Shown: positions 23,726-32,183 of the stretch, one piece after another
How positions within the stretch are numbered: the first letter of the stretch is position 1
Layout: the number at the start of each line of letters is the position of its first letter
Origin: Methylobacteriaceae bacterium
GTDB taxonomy: Bacteria; Pseudomonadota; Alphaproteobacteria; Rhizobiales; Beijerinckiaceae
DNA: 37,453 bases
NCBI GenBank assembly: GCA_947444195.1
Contig: CANEZL010000045.1
Location: 1 to 37,453, forward strand
Direction: 5' to 3'
Position numbers and translations under genes: made by a program
The notes under the pieces: generated by a model
What the model was told of the DNA's origin: nothing
The model's input: only the letters and a program-made list of their open reading frames with translations
Databases searched by the model: none

Positions 23726-24086
23726 AGGTCGGGTCTCCCCCGCCTTCCCGCCCCGGTGAGCCGTCCCGGCTGCTGCCGGCTTTCGTGTCCTGAGGATCGG
23801 TCGGACAGGTTGCCGGCCGTTCAACGGATCTCCCCCGGTTGCTACGCCTTCGCGAGGGCGCGGTGGTGGCCGTTCCCGGGCTGGCCGAACGGTCTTGCCG
23901 CGGCCGTCCTCTCGGCAGCGACGGACGCTTCCTAGGAGCCGTCGTTCGAGCTCGCGCCACGGGAGCATCGGGGCCAGATGTCCTGCATGCCACCTTGGCG
24001 TGCGGCCGGCCGCCGCGATGGCAGGTGGATTCCGCCCGAGCGGGTTCGTCGCCGACGGGTGACCCATGTCCAGGACCCCGCAAGCC
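23726..24086. other. intergenic region, no gene recognised
   Basis: About 360 bp between pqqC and the next FNR-type box. Frames are open on the minus strand but Arg/Pro-rich and unlike protein. No terminator with a T-run seen. Confidence 0.45.
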
Positions 24087-24100
24087 TTGATTCAGATCAG
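24087..24100 (+). promoter_or_regulatory. FNR/FixK-type box TTGATTCAGATCAG
   Basis: Left half perfect, right half ATCAG with one mismatch, followed by GG. It ends 56 bp before the start of the 57-residue membrane protein gene at 24156. Confidence 0.7.
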
Positions 24101-24155
24101 GGACCCATCCCGAACGCCCGATCACGAAGGAAGCGAGGCGTCATCCGACTGGACC

Positions 24156-24329
24156 ATGTTCGACTATCTACATACCGTACTCGCATCCGCCCGGACAAAG
24201 GACCATGCGCCTTTGGCCGGGCTGCCACCTGCCGGTGCGCCTCGGCCCGAGGACGACCCGGGTGTCAAGCTGGCAATCTGGATCGTGGTCATCGCTGTGA
24301 TCCTCTACATCGTGTCCTCCGGGGCCTGA
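24156..24329 (+). CDS. single-pass small membrane protein (57 aa)
   Basis: A 57-residue protein opening MFDYLHTVLASARTKDHAPL, with a proline-rich middle and a C-terminal membrane helix (LAIWIVVIAVILYIV) ending SSGA. The frame is open to 24066, but that would run over the FNR-type box, so the ATG at 24156 was chosen; the ribosome binding site is weak. The 56-bp spacing from the box matches other regulon genes and supports it being real. Family not recognised. Small tail-anchored proteins of this kind often attach to respiratory complexes; that role is only a suggestion. Confidence 0.6.
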   Translation: MFDYLHTVLASARTKDHAPLAGLPPAGAPRPEDDPGVKLAIWIVVIAVILYIVSSGA

Positions 24330-24639
24330 CCTGCAGGGGCGACGAAGGTCGCCGCATCATGGCCCGGTGCCGCCGGACCGAAGAGGCGCCTGCATCGGCA
24401 AGGCACCCCGAAGCCCTGCGGAGGCCGCCATGCCGGTCTCCATCGTCAAGGCCGGCCCGGCATCGCGGCGTCGATGCGTGGGTGGTGAGGCCTGCTCGGG
24501 GCGACCCGGGAGTGGAGGGATAGCGACGCGGCCATGAGCCCGGACGCCGCAGCGAAGGTGCGCAGCCTTGCGCACGATGCGCGCCCAGCATCTCGACCCC
24601 GGGCGGTTCGCCGGCGCGAGCCCCGGCTCACGCGCGAGT

Positions 24640-25170
24640 TCCAGGCGGACCGACGGCGGCGCGGTGTCGAGGGAGCTGGGCCGGTGCGGCATCGAACAGG
24701 TGGTGCTAGCGACCGGCGACCAGCGCGGCGTCACGGAGGCGCTCGTCGCCGGTTTGCCTGCCATCGCCGCCGACCTCGACCGGGCGGCCAAGACCGACAC
24801 CGTCGCCGCCAAGCGGCGGAACGGGCCCGTGATGATGGTCGGCGACGGGGTCAACGATACGCCGGCCCCCACGGGCGCCGGCTTCGGCGTGGCGCTCGGC
24901 GCCCGCGGCGCGGCCGCCGTGGTCCTGCTGGTCGACATCCTCGCGCCGCTGCCGGAGTCGATCCGCATCGCCCGGCGCGTCCGCGCCATCGCCTTCCAGG
25001 GCGTGCCGGCCGGGATCGGTCTGTCGCTCGCCATGGTCATGGCGGCGCTGAGCCATCTCCCGCCGCTGCAGGGCGCCCTGCTCCAGGAGACCATCGACGT
25101 AGCCGTGATCCTCAGCACCATGCGTGCTCGGCGGAGCCGGGACCACCGTCGAGCCGTCAGGCCCCGGCGT
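24640..25170 (+). pseudogene. truncated heavy-metal P-type ATPase (C-terminal relic)
   Basis: The frame encodes only the end of a P1B-type ATPase. It holds part of the P domain (IEQVVLATGDQ, then MMVGDGVNDTPAPTGAGFGV) and the last two membrane helices (AIAFQGVPAGIGLSLAMVMA, GALLQETIDVAVIL). The phosphorylation motif DKTGT, the metal-binding CPC helix and the whole N-terminal two thirds are missing, and the family GDGVNDAPAL reads TPAP here. No start or stop bounds it; the frame stays open into the UspA gene downstream. It cannot pump ions. It may be the relic of a Fnr-regulated ZntA- or FixI-like pump. Confidence 0.75.
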
Positions 25171-25211
25171 GACGGGGGCGGCATGAGGCTGCCGAGTGGT
25201 CCCCCGGCGGC

Positions 25212-25225
25212 TTGCGCTGGATCAA
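25212..25225 (+). promoter_or_regulatory. FNR/FixK-type box TTGCGCTGGATCAA
   Basis: Perfect ATCAA half followed by GG, TTG in the left half. It ends 63 bp before the UspA start at 25288. Confidence 0.75.
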
Positions 25226-25287
25226 GGTGGGCATCGGCCCCTCGGTTACGTTCCCGCCGTCGGCATCGTGGCGCGACGGAGGTGGCC

Positions 25288-26100
25288 ATGGACTTCGCGA
25301 ACATCATCGTCTCGGTCGACCTCGGTGACGCGGCGCCCGACCGGATACGGCTCGCCGGCGGCCTCGCCCGTCGCTTCGACGCCACCCTCACGGGCGCGGC
25401 CGCCCACAAGGTGCCGGCGCCCATCCTGGTGCGCGACGTCTACGACGCCGTCGAGCAGGAAGAGCGCAACACGGCCGAGGTCCGCGGTATCCTGGAGGAC
25501 GCGCGCGCCCAGTTCGAGCACGGCGCCGGCGAGGGGACCCGCACGGAGTGGCGCGCCGCCCTCGCCGGGCCCGTCACGCACCTCGTCGAGCAGGCGCGCG
25601 CCGCCGACCTCGTCGTGGTCGGCCGCCACGGGCCGGAGGACGAGGACACGGGGCCCATCGGCGTGCCGCCCGGGCCCGTGCTGATGGAGGCTGGCCGCCC
25701 CGTCATCGTCGTGCCGCCGCGCCTCGTCCAATTGGCGGCGGCCCGCGTCGTCGTCGCCTGGAAGGACGGACCGGAGGCTCGGCGGGCGGTGGCGGCGGCG
25801 CTGCCCCTCCTCCGCGAGGCGAACGAGGTCTTCGTCGCGACGGTCGGCGCAGACGCCCGCCATCAGGGCGCGGAGGACGTGGCCGGCCACCTGGCCCGGC
25901 ACGGCGCCCACGTCAGCACCCACCTCCTGCGGACGGCCGGGCGCGAGAGCGACGAGGTCATCGACTTCGCCCGGCGCGTTGGCGCCGACCTCGTCGTGAC
26001 GGGCGCCTACGGCCATTCGCGCCTGCGTGAGTGGATCTTCGGGGGCTTCACCCGCGACCTCCTCGACCGCTCGCCGGTCTGCTGCCTGATGTGCCACTGA
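25288..26100 (+). CDS. universal stress protein, tandem UspA domains, CCLMCH tail
   Basis: A 270-residue paralogue of the protein at 11993-12799, colinear over its length: NIIVSVDLGDAAPDRIRLAG at the start, the mid-protein APILVRDVYDAVEQEERN and VIVVPPRLVQLAAARVVVAW, and an ATP-site G-x2-G-x9-G in GAYGHSRLREWIFGG. It also ends CCLMCH. GGAGG precedes the ATG, and an FNR-type box lies 63 bp upstream. The same frame is open through the P-type ATPase relic before it, so a longer translation is possible but unlikely given the ribosome binding site here. A cytochrome c relic follows at once, matching the order of the second Usp-cytochrome pair at 36961-272. Confidence 0.93.
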   Translation: MDFANIIVSVDLGDAAPDRIRLAGGLARRFDATLTGAAAHKVPAPILVRDVYDAVEQEERNTAEVRGILEDARAQFEHGAGEGTRTEWRAALAGPVTHLVEQARAADLVVVGRHGPEDEDTGPIGVPPGPVLMEAGRPVIVVPPRLVQLAAARVVVAWKDGPEARRAVAAALPLLREANEVFVATVGADARHQGAEDVAGHLARHGAHVSTHLLRTAGRESDEVIDFARRVGADLVVTGAYGHSRLREWIFGGFTRDLLDRSPVCCLMCH

Positions 26101-26129
26101 CGCGCGGGTCCCGCCCTCCGGTCCTCGGC

Positions 26130-26423
26130 GGGCCCGTCGCCACGCCCGTCGCGGCCCGGAACGCCTCGGCGCCGCGCCCTCGCCCGCGAGACCTGCGCCC
26201 GTTGCCACGCGTGCCGGACTTGCCGCGCGAGGCGCCGTCCTTCCGTGCGCTCGCCGGGCGCTTCCCGGCCGCCGACCTCGCCGACGTCCTGGCGGAGGAC
26301 ATGGAGCGTCGCCACCCGGCCATGCCCGATGTCCGGTCGGCCCCGGGCAACGCCGCGGACCTCTCGGCCTACCTCAAGGCGCCGGGCCGGCGACGGGCGG
26401 GGCGTGGCCGGCGTCGCGAGTAG
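26130..26423 (+). pseudogene. frameshifted c-type cytochrome relic
   Basis: One frame gives ALARETCARCHAC with a haem motif at 26194-26208. Another frame, taking over at about 26215-26225, gives REAPSFRALAGRFPAADLAD and later HPAMPDV and LSAYLKAPG. The two halves align in order with the intact cytochrome (LARTNCARCHAV, REAPPFREL, HPGMPEF, IIAYLKSLE). A single frameshift therefore splits the gene, and no signal peptide or clear start remains. It lies just after an intact UspA gene. Confidence 0.8.
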
Positions 26424-26806
26424 GCCAGTCCCTGGACGCCTCCCTCCCCTCCGTCCGCCGCCGACCTCGCCATGCGCGACATCGTCGAGGGGCCCGGGTA
26501 GGAGTGCCCCGCTCCAACCCACGGGGGAGCCTGGCGCGTCGCGCGGCAAGTCCGCGCCGGTGACGGAGGTTGCGCGCCGCGGTGGACGCGTCGATGGGCG
26601 CCTTCCGGCGCGACCGGCGACAAGCCGGGACCGAGATACCGCCTACGACGACGAGCGGCCCGCTTCCTGGCCGGAGGCCCGCCCGTTCCAGTGGAATCCT
26701 CGCCGACGCGCCGATCAAGGAGCGGCGACGGCCGCCCGGTCCCGGCCGACCCGCGCCGCCTGATCCAGGCCGTCGAGGAGATCCCCACGGCGCCGACGGG
26801 TTCCCG
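26424..26806. other. intergenic region, no gene recognised
   Basis: About 380 bp of GC-rich sequence between a cytochrome relic and a convergent small gene. No family recognised in any frame; probably decayed DNA. Confidence 0.45.
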
Positions 26807-27019
26807 TCACTCGACGAAGCCCCAGCCTGCCTCCAGGGCGCGGCGCTCCTCCTCCGTTAGCGGTCCCGGCCATTCCGTCCTGTCCGGTGATCGAACCTCG
26901 GCCGGCATCTCCCGGTCCACCGGCGTCGCGGGCCCTGATCGCCTGGGGCGTGGCACGGGATGCCGGGTCCGTGTGGGCCGGCCGGCCGCGCCGCTTCGAT
27001 TGGTCACTCGCTCGCGCAT
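26807..27019 (-). CDS. small hypothetical protein downstream of UspA (70 aa)
   Basis: A 70-residue protein with a basic, disordered first half and an acidic end (TEWPGPLTEEERRALEAGWG, then FVE). GGGGAG lies about 8 bp before the ATG at 27019. It begins 16 bp after the stop of the UspA gene on the same strand, so the two should form an operon under the box at 27952. No family recognised. The start is less sure than the C-terminal frame. Confidence 0.5.
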   Translation of the reverse strand: MRERVTNRSGAAGRPTRTRHPVPRPRRSGPATPVDREMPAEVRSPDRTEWPGPLTEEERRALEAGWGFVE

Positions 27020-27035
27020 CGTCGATCTCCCCGGC

Positions 27036-27896
27036 TCAGTGGGCAAGGAACAGCGGGGCCGGGCTGCCCCTCAGGAAGGAGCGCGTCACTCCGCCGAGGA
27101 AGAACTCGCGTACGGGAGAGTGCCGGTAGGCCCCCATCACGATCATGTCGGCCCGGAACAGGCCGGCCTGCGCGCGCAGGGTGGCGGCGACGCTCTCGCC
27201 CCTCGGCAGGTCGTTCACGGACACGTCCACCCCGTGCCGCGCGAGGTGGGGCGCGAACTCGGCTCCCGGCAGCTCGGCACGGGTCCCCGCCTCGTCGCCG
27301 ACCGAGACGATCTCGACAGCCTCGGCCGCGCGCAGGAACGGCAAGGCCTCGTTGGCGGCTCGGGCTGCCTGGGCGCTGCCGTCCCAGGCGACGATGATCC
27401 GCCGCGCCGAGAACTCCGCGTGGGTCGGCGGGACCGCGATGACCGGGCGGCCGCTGTGGAAGAGAGCCTTCTCGATCATCTCGCGGTCGAGGTCGTAGGT
27501 CCGCGGACCCGCATCGAGGACCGTCAGGTCGTGCAGGCGGGCCCGCGTCGCCAAACGGCTCACGATCTCCGGGTAGGGCAGGCTCGGCGCCTCCGTCGTG
27601 CAGACGATTCCGGCCTGTGCGGCGTCGCCGGCCGAGCGTTCGGCGATGGAGCGGGCCAGCGCGTCGAGGCGTCGGTCGATGACGCCGACGCCCTCGTGGT
27701 CGAAGTCGCCGAGCCAGGCGTCGCCGCCCGAGAGACGCCAGGATGCCGATTGGACGGTGAGGTGGGCGCCGGCGGCCTTGGCCAGCGTCAGGCCGTAGCC
27801 GATGGCCGTGGAGGCGGGCTCGCGCTCGCCCTCCACGGCGGTGCCGACGAGGACGTCGCGGATGCCAGCGAGCGGGGATGGTGATTCGTTGGCCAT
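27036..27896 (-). CDS. universal stress protein, tandem UspA domains (divergent type)
   Basis: A 286-residue protein with two UspA domains, more distant from the other two copies. It opens MANESPSPLAGIRDVLVGTA and has VQSASWRLSGGDAWLGDFDH in the first domain. The second has RRIIVAWDGSAQAARAANEA and GAYRHSPVREFFLGG, where the second Gly of the nucleotide-binding signature is Arg. It ends APLFLAH rather than CCLMCH. GGAGACG precedes the ATG, and an FNR-type box lies 56 bp upstream. Loss of the Gly may reduce ATP binding. It diverges from the triple-BON gene, with two boxes in the intervening region. Confidence 0.92.
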   Translation of the reverse strand: MANESPSPLAGIRDVLVGTAVEGEREPASTAIGYGLTLAKAAGAHLTVQSASWRLSGGDAWLGDFDHEGVGVIDRRLDALARSIAERSAGDAAQAGIVCTTEAPSLPYPEIVSRLATRARLHDLTVLDAGPRTYDLDREMIEKALFHSGRPVIAVPPTHAEFSARRIIVAWDGSAQAARAANEALPFLRAAEAVEIVSVGDEAGTRAELPGAEFAPHLARHGVDVSVNDLPRGESVAATLRAQAGLFRADMIVMGAYRHSPVREFFLGGVTRSFLRGSPAPLFLAH

Positions 27897-27951
27897 AGGG
27901 CGTCTCCGGACCGGGGCCCCATGGTTTGCCCCGAGACCGGAGGAAGCGGCC

Positions 27952-27965
27952 TTGATCCATCGCAA
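27952..27965 (-). promoter_or_regulatory. FNR/FixK-type box (TTGATCCATCGCAA on +)
   Basis: Read toward the UspA gene it is TTGCGATGGATCAA followed by GG. It ends 56 bp before that gene's start. Confidence 0.75.
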
Positions 27966-28204
27966 GGGGGAGGCCGTCCGGGATGCCTTCCCGCGGCCCG
28001 AAGGGGCCGACGCCTCCCTGCCGAAGGCCTGCCGCAATGCCCTGGGCATGCCGCATCACCGACCGCGGCGTCACCCCGGACGAGCCCCTTCTGGAAACGT
28101 TTCGGGAGGACCTCGGGTCCGCAGGTGTCGAGGAGACCTTGCCCGCCATGCGCAGGGAGAGGGAGCGCTGCGCCGCCCTCCCCGCGCCGCGGAACGCGTC
28201 GGCC

Positions 28205-28218
28205 TTGCGCTGGATCAA
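28205..28218 (+). promoter_or_regulatory. FNR/FixK-type box TTGCGCTGGATCAA
   Basis: Same 14-mer as at 25212, followed by GG, ending 68 bp before the triple-BON gene start. Confidence 0.75.
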
Positions 28219-28285
28219 GGCTCGTCCGCCTGAGGCGGCCAGGGTGGGCCTGCCGGCAAGCGCGCCGGCCACCGGGAGAGACGCC

Positions 28286-28936
28286 ATGACCGACAAGGAC
28301 CTGCGCCGCGACGTGCTCGACGAGCTCGACTTCGACCCCAGCCTCGACGCGGCCGAGATCGGCGTCGCGGTCTCGGACGGCGTCGTCATCCTCACCGGCC
28401 ATGTCGGCAGCTACGCCGAGAAGGTCGAGGCCGAGAACGCCGTGCGCCGCGTGAGGGGCGTGCGCGCCGTCGCGCAGGAGATCGAGGTCCGCTACCCCGA
28501 GGCCAGGAAGATTGATGACGACCAGATCGCGGCGCGGGCCCTCGCCATCATCGACTGGTCGGTGCACCTGCCGAAGCAGACCATCCAGGTGAAGGTCTCC
28601 CGGGGCTGGATCACGCTGACCGGCACGGTGCCCTGGCAGTACCAGGCGATGGGGGCCGAGGCCGCCGTGCGGAAGCTCTCCGGCGTGGTGGGCGTGTCGA
28701 ACCTCATCGAGGTCGGGCCCGAGGTCCGGCCGACGCTCGTCAAGGACAAGATCCTGGAGGCGTTCAAGCGCAGCGCGATGTTCGAGGCCGATGGGATCAA
28801 GGTTCTGGTCGAGGGTGACAGGGTCACGCTCGAAGGAGCCGTGACGGCCTGGACCGAGCGCGAGGCCGCCGAGCGCGCGGCCTGGTCGGTGCCCGGCGTG
28901 CGCGCCGTCGAGGACCGCATCGTCGCCCTGACCTGA
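28286..28936 (+). CDS. triple BON-domain protein
   Basis: A 216-residue protein with three BON domains (about 4-70, 78-145 and 150-216). Each has the GVVILTGHVGSYAEKVEAEN / GWITLTGTVPWQYQAMGAEA / DRVTLEGAVTAWTEREAAER strand-helix pattern. No signal peptide is visible, so it is probably cytoplasmic, unlike OsmY. BON domains bind phospholipid or other hydrophobic surfaces and are common in osmotic and stress proteins. GGGAGAG precedes the ATG; an FNR-type box lies 68 bp upstream. A hypothetical gene follows 11 bp after the stop. A close paralogue lies at 36192-36839. Confidence 0.93.
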   Translation: MTDKDLRRDVLDELDFDPSLDAAEIGVAVSDGVVILTGHVGSYAEKVEAENAVRRVRGVRAVAQEIEVRYPEARKIDDDQIAARALAIIDWSVHLPKQTIQVKVSRGWITLTGTVPWQYQAMGAEAAVRKLSGVVGVSNLIEVGPEVRPTLVKDKILEAFKRSAMFEADGIKVLVEGDRVTLEGAVTAWTEREAAERAAWSVPGVRAVEDRIVALT

Positions 28937-28947
28937 GGAGGAGCGCC

Positions 28948-29433
28948 ATGACGCACGACACGCACGGCATCGACGCCGACGCCTCCCGGCTCGCGCGGCC
29001 TGCCAGCCCGGCCGTCCCGGCTGCCCTGACCCGGGTACCGCTGACGCTCGCCCGCTGCGCGGAGCATCCGGAGGGCAGCGTCGGACGCGGCTATGACATC
29101 GTGGCGCCGCTCGGACCCGACGGGCGCCTCGACGCGACGCTCTGGCACGGGACGCGCGACCGTTGCCGCGTGCGTCGCTTCCGGACCGGCAAGCCCGACC
29201 GGCATGGCCGCCTCGTGCACCGCGCCGGCGGCGAGCGTGGGGCGACCTGGCTGATCGACTACGAGGATTGGACGAACGAGGATGACGAGGCCGGCTACCG
29301 CCTCGATACCCATGCCTTCGTCGAGGGCGAGTTGGTCTCGATACGGCAGGCCGGCGCAGGGAAGTTCCTCACGTTCCGGATCGCACGCGTCGTCCCGACG
29401 GGCGCGGGAGGCCATGCCGGAAGCCCTGAGTGA
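28948..29433 (+). CDS. conserved hypothetical protein in BON operon (161 aa)
   Basis: A 161-residue protein without signal or membrane segments. Recognisable blocks include HPEGSVGRGYDIVAPLGPDG, CRVRRFRTGKPDRHGRLVHR and DEAGYRLDTHAFVEGELVSI, ending in KFLTFRIARVV. The pattern is that of a small all-beta protein conserved as a hypothetical in rhizobia; its function is unknown to me. GAGGAGGAG lies before the ATG, overlapping the end of the BON gene region, so the two should be co-transcribed and coupled. Confidence 0.8.
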   Translation: MTHDTHGIDADASRLARPASPAVPAALTRVPLTLARCAEHPEGSVGRGYDIVAPLGPDGRLDATLWHGTRDRCRVRRFRTGKPDRHGRLVHRAGGERGATWLIDYEDWTNEDDEAGYRLDTHAFVEGELVSIRQAGAGKFLTFRIARVVPTGAGGHAGSPE

Positions 29434-30040
29434 CCGTGCGGTCCCTCGCGCCGCCGGCGGGGCGAACCGGTCAGACCCGTCCATGTTCGAGCCGGCATGG
29501 CTGCGGCCTCGCCGGCGCCGTGGTGCGCGGTCCGGCTCGACCTTCCGCTGGGCCGGACCGACGGGATCGCCCGCCCCCTCTTCCGATGGCCGCGAACGGC
29601 CGCTGACGGACCATCGGCATGAGCCGCCTACCCGGTGAGCCGTCCACGACCTCGGGAACGGTCACGCTTGGTCTCGGCCGCGGCCGTCGCCGCCGAAGAG
29701 TGTCGGGCCGACCGAGCGGGGAGCGGTCCGCCCCCGCCGGAGCCTGGCCGCGGGGGCTTCCCGCATCCGGGGGCGGGTGGGAGTGCCGCCGTAACGACCT
29801 CGGCGCCTGATGCCGTCCCAGGGGTCAAGCTTAATCAGCTTGGCCGCGTGAGGGACTGTCGACGGTGGAAAGCGGGCTTTGAGGCCAAGCCAGGATCCGG
29901 ACGGTCCTTCATCGACCCGACCCGGTCACGCGAACAGCTGTCGGCATTGCCCGGAAGCGGACATCCGTCGGCCGTCCAGCAAGTTCGGCTCGGGGGAGGA
30001 TGCAGCCTCTACTAGTTGGGTGTGCTGCGGCTGCCGTGAA
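29434..30040. other. long intergenic region, no gene recognised
   Basis: About 600 bp. A 41-codon plus-strand frame from ATG 29497 has some protein-like composition but no support. A CAAGCT/AGCTTG inverted repeat with a short spacer lies near 29825-29841. From roughly 29,800 on, base composition becomes less extreme, marking the edge of the interrupting 30-33 kb segment. Confidence 0.45.
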
Positions 30041-30598
30041 CTAGCGTTCGCGTCGATAGTGCATTGCGACTGCGCCGCAGCGGAGCGGCGTGGCCGAGAC
30101 TAGTTCGAGCCGTCGCGTGCTGAGCAGTCCGCCCTGGTAGAGTGTCGGTCCGTGGCCGACGATCCTCGGGTGTACGAGGAATTGGTACTCGTCGATGAGA
30201 TCGAGTCGGTCCAGCTCAGTGGCGAGCTTGACGCTACCGAGGAGCACGCCGCCCGGTGTCGCATCCTTAAGGCCCTGAACGCTCGTGCGCAGGTCGCCCG
30301 GGATGAGGTGGCTGTTGGACCAGGGGAAGGCCGTTCGCGTCGCAGACGCTACGTACTTCGGCTTGGTCTCCAGCTTGACCGCCCACTCGCGTATCGAGGA
30401 CGGCGCTTCCACGTCACCGCGAGCGACGCGTGGCCAGTAGCTCTCCATCATCTCATAGGTGACGCGACCCCAAAGCATCGCGCCGCTCTCGTCCATGAGG
30501 CGGGTGAAAAAGGCATGCGTCTCGTCGTCGGCTACACCCTCCTGATGGTCGATGCAGCCGTCTAGGGTGACGTTGATGCTGAAGGTCAAGAGTCCCAT
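30041..30598 (-). CDS. RibD/dihydrofolate reductase-like oxidoreductase
   Basis: A 185-residue protein of the RibD C-terminal/DHFR-like family, NADPH-dependent reductases of uncertain substrate. It begins MGLLTFSINVTLDGCIDHQE and has LMDESGAMLWGRVTYEMMES (the GRVTYE motif), then GGVLLGSVKLATELDRLDLI, DEYQFLVHPRIVGHGPTLY and a C-terminal strand AVAMHYRRER. The family is often a stand-alone accessory gene in soil bacteria. It has no FNR-type box and lies outside the regulated block. The start is the first ATG, at 30598. Confidence 0.9.
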   Translation of the reverse strand: MGLLTFSINVTLDGCIDHQEGVADDETHAFFTRLMDESGAMLWGRVTYEMMESYWPRVARGDVEAPSSIREWAVKLETKPKYVASATRTAFPWSNSHLIPGDLRTSVQGLKDATPGGVLLGSVKLATELDRLDLIDEYQFLVHPRIVGHGPTLYQGGLLSTRRLELVSATPLRCGAVAMHYRRER

Positions 30599-31018
30599 AC
30601 GGCGAGACTAACCCACACAATGGCCAACGCGTAGGCCCTTCGCGCGCAGTTGACGGCAAGCTTCCGCCAAGGGGCGAGGGCGGAGGGTACAACGATGTCC
30701 GCTTCAGCGCCTGCGCCACTCGGAAGCGGACCGGCGTAATCCCACCCATCTGAGATGCTCATTTCGTTGGGTTATGACTGCCGCTGGCCGAAAGCGGCTG
30801 GTCCGCTTCGGTGGAGGTCCACCGAAAATGCAGCCGGCCTCCTGCCGACCTCGCCTAGCCGGGAAAGAGATCGTCGGCGCTCGCTAGAAGCGGTCAAGCG
30901 TCGGATGTGTGGTAACTTCCATCCAGAGCTGGCAGGAGCAGCCCCGGTGATGCTTGGCTTTCGGAACACGAACTTCAGCCCTCGGTTCACCGATTGAGGT
31001 AGCTGAGAGGTTCGGCGC
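30599..31018. other. intergenic region, no gene recognised
   Basis: About 420 bp. Two GTCCGCTTC/GAAGCGGA-type motifs near 30697-30735 and 30808-30820 form imperfect inverted pairs. A plus-strand 80-codon frame at 30755 is not convincing. Confidence 0.45.
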
Positions 31019-32131
31019 GTGACGGACGCATCCAGCGGCAGCCGATTAGAGCGCGCCACACCACCAGAACCTACCGCCGCCTCAGGGCAGTTCAGGATCG
31101 CCGCGGAGGCTGCGGGCGAGGCCATCATCATCACCACGCCCAACCTGGAGCAGCCAGGGCCGATCATCGTCTATGTCAATCCCGCCTTCACTCGCATGAC
31201 CGGCTACACCCGCGAGGAGGCAGTAGGTCGCTCACCGCGATTCCTGCAAGGACCGGGCACGGACCGTGCTACTCTCGACCGTCTGCATGTCGAACTCGCC
31301 AGCGGCGGCCCCTTCCATGGCGAGACGCTGAACTACCGCAAAGACGGCAGCCACTACCTGATCTCCTGGCTGATCACGCCCATGCACGACGCGGCGGGGC
31401 AGATCAGCCACTGGATCGCCATCCAACGCGACATCACCGACCTGCGGCGGAAGGAAGAGCGCCTGCGCGAGGTGGCCGCGCATCGCACGCTCTTGCTGAG
31501 CGAACTCCAGCACCGGGTCCGGCATACACTCGCGGCCGTGCGCACGATGGCCCGGCGCACCGGCGACACCAGCCTGACGGCGGAGGACTATGCCGCGCAT
31601 CTCGAAGGGCGCCTGAACGCTCTCACGCGCGTGCTGACCATGATCACGCGTGATCCGTCCGCGGGCATCAGCCTGGAGCACCTCGTCGCCGAGGAGCTTC
31701 TCGCCAACGTCGCGCATGAGGGTGAGCAAGCGTCGATCTCGGGCCCCGACGTGCTGCTGCAGCCGGGAGCTGCGGAGACCTTCGGGCTGGCGCTGCACGA
31801 ACTGGCCACGAACGCGATCAAGTACGGGGCCCTGTCCGCGCCGGGCGGGCGGGTCGCGGTACGATGGTGGATCGAGAGCGCCGACACGGATGCACCGCCT
31901 CACCTCGTATTCGACTGGGTCGAGACGGGAAACCAGCGGCCTGTGCCCGCGCCGAGGCCGCGCGGGTTCGGCATGAGCCTGCTGGAGGATCAGCTGCCCC
32001 ATGAGTTGGAGGCAGAGACGAGGCTTGCCTTCACGCCGCAGGGCTTCAGCTGCCGCATCACGCTGCCCCTGACGCGGCGGCTGGTGCGCCTTGCTGACGA
32101 CATCAAGGTAGAGCCTCCGGAGGAGCACTGA
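31019..32131 (+). CDS. HWE-family histidine kinase with LOV-like PAS domain lacking the cysteine
   Basis: A 370-residue soluble sensor kinase. Residues 25-142 form a LOV-type PAS domain (YVNPAFTRMTGYTREEAVGR, then SPRFLQGPGTD, LNYRKDG). Where photoactive LOV domains have GxNCRFLQ this reads GRSPRFLQ, so P73 replaces the flavin-bonding Cys. The kinase core follows: phospho-acceptor H165 in LQHRVRH, N-box H260 in LHELATNAIKYGAL, WxE at 300-302 in FDWVETG, and GFGMSLLEDQLPHEL, which together define the HWE family. The start is GTG at 31019, with GAGAGG 10 bp before it. No response regulator adjoins. Confidence 0.92.
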   Translation: MTDASSGSRLERATPPEPTAASGQFRIAAEAAGEAIIITTPNLEQPGPIIVYVNPAFTRMTGYTREEAVGRSPRFLQGPGTDRATLDRLHVELASGGPFHGETLNYRKDGSHYLISWLITPMHDAAGQISHWIAIQRDITDLRRKEERLREVAAHRTLLLSELQHRVRHTLAAVRTMARRTGDTSLTAEDYAAHLEGRLNALTRVLTMITRDPSAGISLEHLVAEELLANVAHEGEQASISGPDVLLQPGAAETFGLALHELATNAIKYGALSAPGGRVAVRWWIESADTDAPPHLVFDWVETGNQRPVPAPRPRGFGMSLLEDQLPHELEAETRLAFTPQGFSCRITLPLTRRLVRLADDIKVEPPEEH

Positions 32132-32183
32132 AGACACTTCGCCGAAGCCGGGTCGGCAGCCTTAGCCTGCAGGCGAACGCTCC

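Noticed and set aside
22469..24067. 532-codon minus-strand frame across pqqC
   Set aside because: It is the reverse complement of pqqC for most of its length and has repetitive Val/Glu/Arg shadow composition.
30755..30997. 80-codon plus-strand frame
   Set aside because: No ribosome binding site, no family pattern, and an unlikely composition for this region.
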